Below, in pieces: positions 54,439 through 61,722 of a stretch of 61,722 nt of DNA. The DNA is taken from positions 1 through 61,722 of the forward strand of contig SHNC01000073.1 of the NCBI GenBank assembly GCA_004295105.1, in the 5' to 3' direction. Numbering within the stretch: the stretch's first letter is position 1; every line of letters starts with the position of its first letter. Under the pieces are notes generated by a model. That model saw only the letters and a program-made list of their open reading frames with translations, made no database searches and had not been told where the DNA came from. The stretch is from Betaproteobacteria bacterium (GTDB lineage Bacteria; Pseudomonadota; Gammaproteobacteria; Burkholderiales; Rhodocyclaceae). A program made the position numbers and the translations under genes.

Positions 54439-54617
54439 GGGGCACCGCGGCGCGCGTTCGCGCTCGTGGCACGGGTGCACCTCACCCGCACGCCCGCCAC
54501 GGGCGTGACACAATCCCGCCGGCTGATTCCGTTTACGCCTTTTTTACATCGTCCTTGCAAGAATGCGAGCGTATGCACGCTGCGGCCCGTTCGACCGCGG
54601 CGGATCGAGGTATCGCC

Positions 54618-56120
54618 ATGCAGATCCCGGAAGCACGAGTGGAACGCTATGGCCCAGGGCCCAGAGTCGCCCTCAGCGTCCTCGCCTGCATGCTCACGAC
54701 GCTGATCGCCACCGCGCTTAGCGGGCTCCTGGATCAGGCCAACATCGTCATGCTGTTCCTGCTCACGGTGCTGCTGATCGCCTTCAGCCTGGGGCGCGAT
54801 GCCGCGGTGGTGGCCGCGGTGCTCGGCGTAGTGCTGTTCGACGTGTTTTTCGTCGCTCCCAGGTTTTCGCTCGCCGTCAGCAACCTGCAGTACCTCGTTA
54901 CCTTCGCGGTGATGCTGACCACCGGTCTGCTGACCGCACACCTGGCGGCCAATCTCAAGGGCCAGGCACAAGCGGCCGAGGTGCGCGAGCAGCGCACGCG
55001 TGCCCTGTACGAGGTCGCGCGCAAGCTGGCGGGCGCCATGAGTTTCGACCAGACCGCGGACATCGTTCGTGCCTTCGTCCATAGCGACCTGGGCGGAACG
55101 GCCTGCCTGCGGACGAACGACGGCAGTCCCGGCGCCCGGCAGGCGGATGCGGCATCCTGGTTCGATGCCAGCCTCGCCAGTCGTGCACGCGAGAGCGCTA
55201 CCGTCGTCCGTGATCCAGGCTCGCCCGGTTGCATCTACCTGCCGCTGACGGCGCCGATGCAGGTGCGTGGCGTGCTCGCGGTGCGCATGCCGGATGTGCC
55301 GCGCATCCATCGGCGCGATGACGAGGCCCTGCTGCAGGCGCTGGCCTCGCTGGTGGCCATCGCCATCGAACGGCTGCACTACGTCGAGGTGGCGCAGCGC
55401 ACCGAACTCGACATGGCGACCGAGCGCCTGCGCAGTTCCATCCTGTCCGCCCTGTCGCACGACCTGCGCACGCCGCTGACCGTGCTGGTCGGCCTCGCCG
55501 ACTCGCTGTCCCTGGTCGATCCTCCGCTGCATGGCCGGGCTCGCGGCACGGCGGACGCGCTGCGGGCGCAGGCGAGCCACGTCGCCGGCATCGTCACCAA
55601 CCTGCTCGAGATGGCGCGCCTGAGCGCGGGCCCGGTGCGCCTGCGCAAGGAATGGCAGCCGCTCGAGGAAGTCGTCGGCAGCAGCCTCAAGCTGCTGAGT
55701 TCCGCGCTCGACGGCCACCCGGTGGAGGTCGATCTGCCGCCCGACCTGCCGCTGGTCCATTTCGACGCCGTACTGATCGAGCGCGTGCTGTGCAACCTGC
55801 TGGAGAACGCGGCCAAATATGCCCCTGCCGACACCGGCATCCGCATCTCGGCCAGGATCCGCGGGGACTGGATCGAGGTCGCCGTGTGCGACCGGGGCCC
55901 CGGTCTTGCGCCCGACGGCGACGAAGGGCTGTTCGAGATGTTCGCGCGCGGGCGCACCGACTCCGACAAGCCGGGCACCGGACTCGGCCTGGCGATCTGT
56001 CGCTCCATCGTCGAGGCACATGGCGGCTCGATCCGTGCAGAGACCCGCGCGGAAGGCAGTTGCCTGGTCTTCGGCCTGCCACGCGGCATTCCGCCCATCC
56101 TCGAGGCGGAGGACGCATGA
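54618..56120 (+). CDS. kdpD: KdpD-like sensor histidine kinase lacking the N-terminal KdpD/USP domains
   Basis: 500 residues. Four membrane helices (DUF4118, ~18-110), a GAF-like region (~120-260), HisKA with phospho-acceptor His 281 in LSALSHDLRTPLT, and HATPase with NLLENAAKYA, DRGPGL and GTGLGLAI. Standard KdpD has ~900 residues, with an N-terminal ATP-binding KdpD domain and a USP domain; both are missing here and nothing upstream codes for them. ATG 54618 is preceded by GAGG; in-frame starts at 54555 and 54573 add a short, unlikely extension. It overlaps the regulator gene by ATGA. Confidence 0.85.
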   Translation: MQIPEARVERYGPGPRVALSVLACMLTTLIATALSGLLDQANIVMLFLLTVLLIAFSLGRDAAVVAAVLGVVLFDVFFVAPRFSLAVSNLQYLVTFAVMLTTGLLTAHLAANLKGQAQAAEVREQRTRALYEVARKLAGAMSFDQTADIVRAFVHSDLGGTACLRTNDGSPGARQADAASWFDASLASRARESATVVRDPGSPGCIYLPLTAPMQVRGVLAVRMPDVPRIHRRDDEALLQALASLVAIAIERLHYVEVAQRTELDMATERLRSSILSALSHDLRTPLTVLVGLADSLSLVDPPLHGRARGTADALRAQASHVAGIVTNLLEMARLSAGPVRLRKEWQPLEEVVGSSLKLLSSALDGHPVEVDLPPDLPLVHFDAVLIERVLCNLLENAAKYAPADTGIRISARIRGDWIEVAVCDRGPGLAPDGDEGLFEMFARGRTDSDKPGTGLGLAICRSIVEAHGGSIRAETRAEGSCLVFGLPRGIPPILEAEDA

Positions 56121-56809
56121 ACGAATCGACGCCCCGCGCGCTGCTGCTCGAGGACGAGGCCCAGATCCGCGGCTTCGTGCGGATCGCCCTCGAGGCCGAG
56201 GGCTGCCGCGTCGTCGAGGCCGCGACCCTTGCCGCGGGGCTCGCCGAGGCGGCGAAGACCGAGCCCGACCTCGCCGTGGTGGATCTCGGTCTGCCCGATG
56301 GCGACGGCATCGACTACATCCGCGCCCAGCGCACATGGTCGCGATCGCCCATCCTGATCCTGTCCGCGCGCATCGACGAGCACGACAAGATCGATGCGCT
56401 CGACGCCGGCGCGGACGACTACCTCACCAAGCCGTTCGGCGTCGGCGAGCTGCGCGCACGCATCCGCGCCCTGCTGCGCCGGCGGCAGCGGCCGGCGGCG
56501 CCGGCCTCGCCCATCGTCGAGTTCGGCAAGGTGTCGATCGACCTGCCGAAACGACAGGTCACGCGCAACGGTGAACGCGTCCATGTCACTCCGATCGAGT
56601 ACCGCCTGCTGACGATGCTGGTCGCCCACCCGGGCCAGGTCCTCACCCAGCGCCGGCTGCTGCGCGAGATCTGGGGACCGGAGTATGTCGACAGCAGCCA
56701 TTACCTGCGCGTCTTCGTCGGCCGCCTGCGCCAGAAGCTGGAGGACGACCCCACGCAACCGGCCCACATCGTCACCGAGACGGGCGTGGGCTACCGCTTC
56801 ATTCCCTGA
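56117..56809 (+). CDS. kdpE: KdpE-like OmpR-family response regulator
   Basis: 230 residues. Receiver domain with acidic pocket LLEDEA, phospho-acceptor Asp 56 in VVDLGLPDGDG and conserved Lys in DDYLTKPFG; winged-helix domain with TPIEYRLLTMLVAHPGQV and REIWGPEYVDSSHYLRVFVGRLRQKLE, the KdpE signature. Partner of the kinase it overlaps. trkH follows 12 bases later and no kdpFABC is near, so the pair may control Trk or remote genes. Confidence 0.93.
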   Translation: MNESTPRALLLEDEAQIRGFVRIALEAEGCRVVEAATLAAGLAEAAKTEPDLAVVDLGLPDGDGIDYIRAQRTWSRSPILILSARIDEHDKIDALDAGADDYLTKPFGVGELRARIRALLRRRQRPAAPASPIVEFGKVSIDLPKRQVTRNGERVHVTPIEYRLLTMLVAHPGQVLTQRRLLREIWGPEYVDSSHYLRVFVGRLRQKLEDDPTQPAHIVTETGVGYRFIP

Positions 56810-56821
56810 GTCCGCCCGCTC

Positions 56822-58276
56822 ATGAATCGCTACGCTCCCGTCCTGCGCGCCCTCGGCATGGTGATCATGCTGTTTGGCATGACCGTGCTCTCGCCGCTGA
56901 TCCTGTCTCATATGGTCGAAGACGGCGCTCGCACGGCCTACGACGAGGCCTTCGCACTGACGATGCTGTGCGGATTGCTGCTGTGGGCGCGCTACCGCAA
57001 GGTCCGACGCGAGCTCACGGTGCGGGACGGCTTCCTGATGGTGGTGCTGATCTGGACCCTGCTGCCGGCCTTCGCCACGCTGCCGCTGATGCTGCAGCTC
57101 GGCATGAGCTTCACCGACGCCTACTTCGAGACGATGTCGGGCCTGACCACGACCGGGGCCACCGTGCTGTCGGGCATCGACACGCTGCCGATGTCTATCA
57201 ACCTGTGGCGCCACCAACTGGTCTGGGTGGGCGGCATGGGACTGGTCGTGCTCGCCATCGCCATCCTGCCGCTGCTGGGCATCGGCGGGCGGCAGATGTT
57301 CCAGGCCGAGACACCGGGGCCGATGAAGGACGCCAAGCTCACCCCCCGCATCTCGCAGACCGCGAAGGGGCTCTACGTCGTCTATCTGGGCGTCACCGTG
57401 CTGTGCATCCTCGCGTATTGGCTCGCCGGCATGAACTGGTTCGATGCCGTGTGTCACACCTTCTCGACGATGGGGCTGGGCGGCTTCTCGACGCACGACG
57501 CCAGCTTCGGCCATTTCGATTCGCCGGCCATCGAGCTGGTCGCCATCGTCTTCATGCTGGTGGCCGGCATGAACTTCGGCACCCTGTTCCTTGCTGCCAC
57601 CGGCCGATCGCTGAAACCCTACCTGCGGGATCCGGAGGCCGGCTGGTTCCTGTCGGTGATCGGGGTCTCCATCCTGGTGGTGGCGATCTACATCTGGAAG
57701 GGCGGCGTCTACGCGGATCTCTCCACCTCACTCCGTCACACTGCGTTCAACCTCGTCTCGATCGCCACCACGACCGGCTTCGCCAGCGTGGACTATGCGC
57801 AATGGCCGATTTTCGCGCCGCTGTGGATGTTGTTCCTGTGCAGCTTTGCCACCAGCGCCGGCTCCACCGGTGGCGGCATCAAGATGGCGCGCGCGCTGCT
57901 GCTGTACCGGCAGGTGCATCGCGAGATCGTGCGCGCCATGCATCCGAACGCGGCCTACAGCGTTCGCATCGGCGGCCAGGTGGCGCCTCAGAACATCCTG
58001 TTCGCGGTGCTGGCCTTCGGTTTCATGTACATGGTCAGTCTGGTGTCGCTGACCCTGATCATGACCTTCACCGGGCTGGACGTGATCACCGCCTTCACCG
58101 CGATCGTCGCCTGTCTGAACAACACCGGCCCCGGGCTGGGCGCGGTCGGCCCCTCGACCACCTACGCGGTGCTCGACGACTTCCAGACCTGGGTCTGCAT
58201 TTTCGCGATGCTGCTCGGCCGGCTCGAGATCTTCACCCTGCTGGTGGTGCTGACACCGTCGTTCTGGCGCCCCTGA
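56822..58276 (+). CDS. trkH: Trk potassium uptake system, membrane subunit TrkH
   Basis: 484 residues with four repeated membrane-pore-membrane units. The filter-like loops are TMSGLTTTGATVLSG, TFSTMGLGGFSTHDASF, SIATTTGFASVDY and CLNNTGPGLGAVGP, each with the Gly that lines a K+ filter; FATSAGSTGGGIKMAR is also typical. It takes up K+ under control of TrkA, whose gene starts 19 bases later. Confidence 0.97.
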   Translation: MNRYAPVLRALGMVIMLFGMTVLSPLILSHMVEDGARTAYDEAFALTMLCGLLLWARYRKVRRELTVRDGFLMVVLIWTLLPAFATLPLMLQLGMSFTDAYFETMSGLTTTGATVLSGIDTLPMSINLWRHQLVWVGGMGLVVLAIAILPLLGIGGRQMFQAETPGPMKDAKLTPRISQTAKGLYVVYLGVTVLCILAYWLAGMNWFDAVCHTFSTMGLGGFSTHDASFGHFDSPAIELVAIVFMLVAGMNFGTLFLAATGRSLKPYLRDPEAGWFLSVIGVSILVVAIYIWKGGVYADLSTSLRHTAFNLVSIATTTGFASVDYAQWPIFAPLWMLFLCSFATSAGSTGGGIKMARALLLYRQVHREIVRAMHPNAAYSVRIGGQVAPQNILFAVLAFGFMYMVSLVSLTLIMTFTGLDVITAFTAIVACLNNTGPGLGAVGPSTTYAVLDDFQTWVCIFAMLLGRLEIFTLLVVLTPSFWRP

Positions 58277-58295
58277 CATCGAGAGACGAAAATCC

Positions 58296-59729
58296 ATGAA
58301 CATCCTCATCCTCGGCGCCGGCCAGGTCGGCGCCAGCCTTGCGGAAGCCCTGGTGTCGGAAGAGAACGACATCACCCTCATCGACCAGGATGGTGCCCGC
58401 CTGGCCAGCCTGCAGAACCGCCTCGACCTGCGTACGGTGACCGGCAACGCCGCCACCCCTTCCGTGCTGCGGGCGGCGGGCGTGGAGCATGCCGACATGC
58501 TGATCGCGGTGACGCAGAGCGACCAGGCCAACCTGGTCGCCTGCAAGCTGGCGCACCATCGCTTCAACGTGCCGACGCGCATCGCCCGGCTGCGTTCGCG
58601 TGACTTCCTGGAAGACGCCGACCTGTTGTCGAAGGAGAATTTCGCCGTCGATTACGCGCTGTGCCCCGAGCAGGTGATCACCGACTACATCCGGCGCCTG
58701 ATCGAATTCCCCGAAGCGCTGCAGGTGCTGAGCTTCGCGGACGACAGGGTGAGCCTGGTCGCGGTGCGCGCATACGAAGGCGGCCTGCTCGTGGGCAAGC
58801 AGATCAAGCAGATGCGCGAGCTGCTGCCCCCCGGAATGGACGCGCGCATCGCGGCGATCTTCCGCGGCAACCAACCGGTGATTCCCGAAGGCGACACCGT
58901 GGTGGAGGCCGGCGACGAGGTCTTCCTGCTCGCCGCTGCCGAACACATCCGGCCGGTGCTGCGTCAGTTGCGACGCATGACGGCACCGGTCCGCCGCATC
59001 ATGATCGCCGGCGGCGGCAACATCGGCGCGCGGCTGGCAAAGTCGCTGGAGAAGCGCTACGAGATCAAGATCGTCGAAGGGCGCGAGGCGCGCGCCGAGC
59101 AACTCGCCGCCGAACTCAAGGATGCGCTCGTGCTGCATGGCGCCGCTACCGACGAGGAACTGCTCGAGCAGGAGAACATCGCCGAGATGGACCTCTTCCT
59201 GGCGGTCACCAACGACGACGAGGACAACATCATGGCCGGCAGCCTGGCCAAGCGCCTCGGCTGCGAGCGCGTGGTCGCGCTGATCAACCGCCGCGCGTAT
59301 GCGGAGATGATCGAGGGCGGCCCGATCGACATCGGTATCTCGCCGGCACAGGTCTCGATCGGCTCCTTGCTCGCCTACGTTCGCAAGGGCGACGTGGCCG
59401 AGGTCCATTCGCTGCGGCGGGGCGCGGCGGAGGCGCTGGAAATCATCGCCCACGGCGACGCCACGACGTCCAAGGTGGTCGGCCGCCGTATCGACGAGAT
59501 CGACTGGCCGCGCGGCGTCACGGTCGCGGCCATGGTGCGCATGATGGACAAGCCGGTCGTCGTCGGCCACACGGACGAATGGACCGCCATCACCCGCTAC
59601 GGCGAGGTCGTCATCGCCCACCACGACACCGTGATCGAACCCGATGACCACGTGATCGTGTTCTGCACCGCAAAGAAGCTGGTCAGGAAGGTCGAGAAGC
59701 TGTTCCAGGTCGGCTTCCACTTCCTTTGA
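58296..59729 (+). CDS. trkA: Trk potassium uptake system, NAD-binding subunit TrkA
   Basis: 477 residues in two tandem RCK units. Each RCK_N domain has a dinucleotide motif (ILILGAGQVGASLAEAL at 4-20; IMIAGGGNIGARLAKSLE near 234), followed by an RCK_C domain. It forms the cytosolic ring that gates TrkH in response to nucleotides. GAGAGA stands just before the ATG. Last gene of the kdpDE-trkHA unit. Confidence 0.97.
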   Translation: MNILILGAGQVGASLAEALVSEENDITLIDQDGARLASLQNRLDLRTVTGNAATPSVLRAAGVEHADMLIAVTQSDQANLVACKLAHHRFNVPTRIARLRSRDFLEDADLLSKENFAVDYALCPEQVITDYIRRLIEFPEALQVLSFADDRVSLVAVRAYEGGLLVGKQIKQMRELLPPGMDARIAAIFRGNQPVIPEGDTVVEAGDEVFLLAAAEHIRPVLRQLRRMTAPVRRIMIAGGGNIGARLAKSLEKRYEIKIVEGREARAEQLAAELKDALVLHGAATDEELLEQENIAEMDLFLAVTNDDEDNIMAGSLAKRLGCERVVALINRRAYAEMIEGGPIDIGISPAQVSIGSLLAYVRKGDVAEVHSLRRGAAEALEIIAHGDATTSKVVGRRIDEIDWPRGVTVAAMVRMMDKPVVVGHTDEWTAITRYGEVVIAHHDTVIEPDDHVIVFCTAKKLVRKVEKLFQVGFHFL

Positions 59730-59731
59730 GC

Positions 59732-59770
59732 GAAGGCCGCCTCGACGGGTCAGCGCATGGGCTGGCCTTC
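59732..59770. terminator. Weak hairpin between converging trkA and hemerythrin-like genes
   Basis: GAAGGCC (59732-59738) and GGCCTTC (59764-59770) can pair around a 25-base loop. No T run. A bidirectional terminator is possible but not strong. Confidence 0.3.
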
Positions 59771-59784
59771 CCCGGCCCGGCACA

Positions 59785-60195
59785 TCATTGTTCGCGCGAC
59801 AGCGGCTGATTCAGGACAGTGTCGGGAAGGATCGCCTCGGCGACCCTGAAGAGCTCCCTCTCCTCGAAGCGCACCAGCGCGTGGAGCGCAATCCAGAACA
59901 GTTGCAGGCTGTCGCGGTTGCCCGACGAAATCTGGGCGACGAGGTCGCGCAGGTTTTGATGCTCGGCGAGCGTGCGCTGGACGAGTTCGGTCTCGCCTGC
60001 CTCATCCAGCCTGCTCAGCAGCACGCGCTCCTCTTCCAGGAGATGAGGCTCGATCTCGCGCGCAAATGTCGCCGGCACGGAGTTCATCAACCCGGCGATC
60101 GACGCTTCGTCCCTCTCCTCCGCGATCCGCAGGCTCAGGCGCAAGGCGGCATCGTGCGCGGCCGAAAGCGGCATCAGTGCAATTGGATGGCTCAT
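59785..60195 (-). CDS. Hemerythrin-like HHE domain protein
   Basis: 136 residues, helical. His and Glu residues in SAAHDAALRL, IEPHLLEEERVL, LAEHQNLRDL and FEERELF fit the HHE di-iron four-helix bundle. Such proteins bind or sense O2 or NO; in denitrifiers relatives repair NO-damaged iron centres. ATG 60195 has GGAGG nine bases upstream. It lies 102 bases after the DUF6455 gene on the same strand. Confidence 0.8.
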   Translation of the reverse strand: MSHPIALMPLSAAHDAALRLSLRIAEERDEASIAGLMNSVPATFAREIEPHLLEEERVLLSRLDEAGETELVQRTLAEHQNLRDLVAQISSGNRDSLQLFWIALHALVRFEERELFRVAEAILPDTVLNQPLSREQ

Positions 60196-60297
60196 CGCAC
60201 GGACCTCCGAATGTCTCGACACAGCCTCCGTTCCATGAGGCAACCACGAATGCGCCTTACGGCGCGCAGTGCAGTTCCAGCCCGATGCATTGGCGAC

Positions 60298-60555
60298 TCA
60301 GTGCTGCCGGCAGGACGCGAAGGCGGCCGAATTGGGACAGAAGGATCCCGGATCGGCATCCGGCCTGTGACCATCGAGCCACTGAATGCAAACATCGGCC
60401 TGCGCACAACCTCGGCACCTGCCGACCATCGCGCGGTAACTCACGCCGTTGTCTGCACACGCCAGCCTGGAAACATCGACGTCCATTCGCTCGATCATGC
60501 GCTGCATCATGCCCATGCGCTGGTAGGTTCGTTCCACCCATCCTGTCAGGCCCAT
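60298..60555 (-). CDS. DUF6455 family protein
   Basis: 85 residues. The cysteine-rich core GRCRGCAQADVCIQWLDG plus FCPNSAAF is typical of DUF6455, a family of unknown function. Four to six cysteines could hold a metal or cluster. GGGAG precedes the ATG. An FNR/Dnr-like box lies 60 bases upstream, so it is probably made under low oxygen or NO. Confidence 0.78.
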   Translation of the reverse strand: MGLTGWVERTYQRMGMMQRMIERMDVDVSRLACADNGVSYRAMVGRCRGCAQADVCIQWLDGHRPDADPGSFCPNSAAFASCRQH

Positions 60556-60614
60556 TTCGGCACTCCCTTTCGCGAAGAGGAGGCTGCAGACTAAACCGCC
60601 AGCGCCTCGTTGCC

Positions 60615-60628
60615 TTGATGCACCTCAA
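60615..60628 (-). promoter_or_regulatory. FNR/Dnr box before the DUF6455 gene
   Basis: TTGAT-GCAC-CTCAA matches 9 of 10 fixed bases. On the minus strand a TTTAGT -10-like element at 60595-60590 places the box near -39. It lies between nirH and the DUF6455 gene. Confidence 0.6.
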
Positions 60629-60753
60629 GAAATCGCTGTCCCGGCGCGGCCGCAGCGGCATTGCGGCCAGCGGATACGGGCTGCCGTTCAAGCAGCGCAA
60701 GGACCGGTGACGCGCGAGAACCTGTCCCGGATCGGACGGGCGCATCCATCGGG

Positions 60754-61266
60754 TCAGCCGCCGATGCGCAGGCCGGTTTTCTTCAGTATGCCGTTGGAGA
60801 ACAGCACGTCCCGGCTGCGGCAGGCACCAGGAAACGCCCCGTCGATCAGCGCCGCAATCTCGGCGACGCGCGCGAGCGCGGCTTCGCGGCTGGCCGCGTG
60901 GACCATCGCGAACAGGTTGTAGGGCCAGCCCGGCAAATGGCGCGGGCGGCGATAGCAGTGGGTGACGAAGTCCAGCGCACCGACACGCTCGCCTATCGCG
61001 TCGATCCGCTCGTCGGCGATGTCCCACACGCTCATGCCGTTCGCCGTGTAGCCGATGGCGTAGTGGTTGGGCACCGCGCCGATGCGGCGGATGCGGCCCG
61101 ATTCGAGCATCGCCGCCAGGCGGCGACGGACTTCTTCCTCGCTGCAGCCCACCTGTTGCGCGACGGCACCATAGGGACGCGCCACCAGCGGCAGGCCCGC
61201 CTGGGTGGCGAGCACGATGCGCCGGTCCATTTCGTCCTGCGGCGCGGGGGTCGAGGGCACCTTCAT
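60754..61266 (-). CDS. nirH: Siroheme decarboxylase subunit, NirH-type
   Basis: 170 residues. An AsnC/Lrp-like helix-turn-helix at the N-terminus (LPLVARPYGAVAQQVGCSEEEVRRRL) followed by the decarboxylase domain with FVTHCYRRPRHLPGWPYNLFAMVHA, the AhbB/NirL/NirH pattern. Together with its partner it decarboxylates siroheme to didecarboxysiroheme. The NirL form is hard to exclude; being last in the set favours NirH. ATG 61266 shares one base with the nirG stop (TGATG). Confidence 0.82.
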   Translation of the reverse strand: MKVPSTPAPQDEMDRRIVLATQAGLPLVARPYGAVAQQVGCSEEEVRRRLAAMLESGRIRRIGAVPNHYAIGYTANGMSVWDIADERIDAIGERVGALDFVTHCYRRPRHLPGWPYNLFAMVHAASREAALARVAEIAALIDGAFPGACRSRDVLFSNGILKKTGLRIGG

Positions 61267-61721
61267 CACGCCTCCAGCTTCATCTCGACGAAGTACTCGC
61301 GTTCCTTGGGAAACAGGCACACCTCCAAACCGGTGGCCGCCTCGATGCGGCGCGCGACCTCGCCAATGCCGAGCGGCGTTTCGGTGGCGAGCACGAACCA
61401 CATGTTGAGCGCATGCTCGCGGCGGTAGTTGTGCGCGACTTCGGGAAAGGCGTTCACCGCCTCCACCGCGCGCCCCCAATCGGCTTCGGGCACCGCGATC
61501 GCCGCCAGGCAGAAGGCGCCGCCCATGCGCTCGATCTGGAACATCGGGCCGAAGCGGGTCAGCACCCGGTCGTCGAGCAGGCCCTGCAGCCTGGACAGCA
61601 CCTCGGCCTCACTCAGGCCGAGGCGTGCGCCGACCTCGGCATAGGGGCACTCCACCAGCGGAAAGTCGCCCTGCAAGGCATTGATCAGGCGGCGGTCCAC
61701 CTCGTCCGGCTCACGCCGCGC
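61266..61721 (-). CDS. nirG: Siroheme decarboxylase subunit, NirG-type (partial, runs off window)
   Basis: At least 152 residues; the frame stays open to the window edge (…REPDEVDRRLINALQG…), so the true start is probably outside; GTG 61700 is possible but falls inside a usual first helix. Conserved parts are FPLVECPYAEVGARLGLSEAEV and VAHNYRREHALNMWFVLA, the AhbA/NirD/NirG pattern with its catalytic His. Partner of NirH in siroheme decarboxylation. nirD and nirL are expected further along. Confidence 0.82.
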   Translation of the reverse strand, partial: ARREPDEVDRRLINALQGDFPLVECPYAEVGARLGLSEAEVLSRLQGLLDDRVLTRFGPMFQIERMGGAFCLAAIAVPEADWGRAVEAVNAFPEVAHNYRREHALNMWFVLATETPLGIGEVARRIEAATGLEVCLFPKEREYFVEMKLEA

Positions 61722-61722
61722 G

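Noticed and set aside
53008-54705. Plus-strand open frame of 565 codons opposite nirJ and nirN
   Set aside because: No recognisable domain, composition of a complement frame, and nirJ/nirN motifs are unambiguous.
60257-61027. Minus-strand frame of 256 codons across DUF6455 and nirH
   Set aside because: It overlaps two well-supported genes in another frame and crosses the intergenic FNR box; no family content.

Overview
The window is GC-rich DNA packed with genes on both strands. The gene content points to a denitrifying betaproteobacterium of the Rhodocyclales (Thauera, Azoarcus or Aromatoleum type). The reasons are a nor cluster with norE/F/Q/D, heme d1 genes (nirG, nirH, nirJ, nirN), nnrS, a Dnr-type regulator, a single-chain xanthine dehydrogenase and lactate use. 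The genus is inferred from gene content and style, not from a marker gene. I found no rRNA, tRNA, CRISPR array, IS element or phage gene, and no gene-free stretch longer than about 300 bases.

Layout. 1-2.65 kb: lactate use (the end of an FAD/Fe-S D-lactate dehydrogenase, then a lactate permease and a strong terminator). 2.7-10.5 kb: dodecin and CDGSH proteins, an ALDH7-type dehydrogenase, a DUF3617 protein, a pyruvyl-transferase-like protein, alaA-hom, an Mth938-like protein and a Bcp peroxiredoxin. 10.7-15.9 kb: PIN-PhoH ATPase, a cNMP/CBS/DUF294 protein paired with an exonuclease-fold protein that has lost catalytic Asp residues, an NlpC/P60 hydrolase and a DUF2325 protein. 15.9-22.3 kb: ferric iron ABC transporter genes fbpA, fbpB and fbpC, split by a diguanylate cyclase and flanked by Fur-like boxes. 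22.3-24.8 kb: N-degron transferases aat and bpt, then pyrD. 24.9-31.2 kb: a tight purine catabolism operon (fused XdhAB, XdhC, GuaD). 31.2-34.5 kb: PAS protein plus CZB chemoreceptor, an amidase and a small lipoprotein. 34.7-38.3 kb: a three-gene membrane/glycosyltransferase operon.

38.4-54.4 kb is the denitrification region. norC-norB end at a terminator, epd follows, then norE-norF-norQ, a small membrane protein, a CcoG/NosR-like polyferredoxin, norD and dnr. Next come two genes that look foreign to the pathway: a DUF4157 metalloprotease-domain protein with a glycine zipper and a papain-like C-terminus (a candidate exported effector), and a small companion. nnrS, nirN and nirJ lie on the other strand. 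54.6-59.7 kb: a shortened KdpD-like kinase, a KdpE-like regulator, trkH and trkA, with no kdpFABC. 59.8-61.7 kb: a hemerythrin-like protein, a DUF6455 protein, nirH and partial nirG.

FNR/Dnr-type boxes stand before norC, norE, nirJ and the DUF6455 gene. At norC, norE and nirJ a -10 element sits at the class II distance. This suggests that one regulator, probably the Dnr encoded here, controls NO reduction and heme d1 assembly. At norE and at the NlpC/P60 gene the predicted transcription start falls on the start codon, so these messages may be leaderless.
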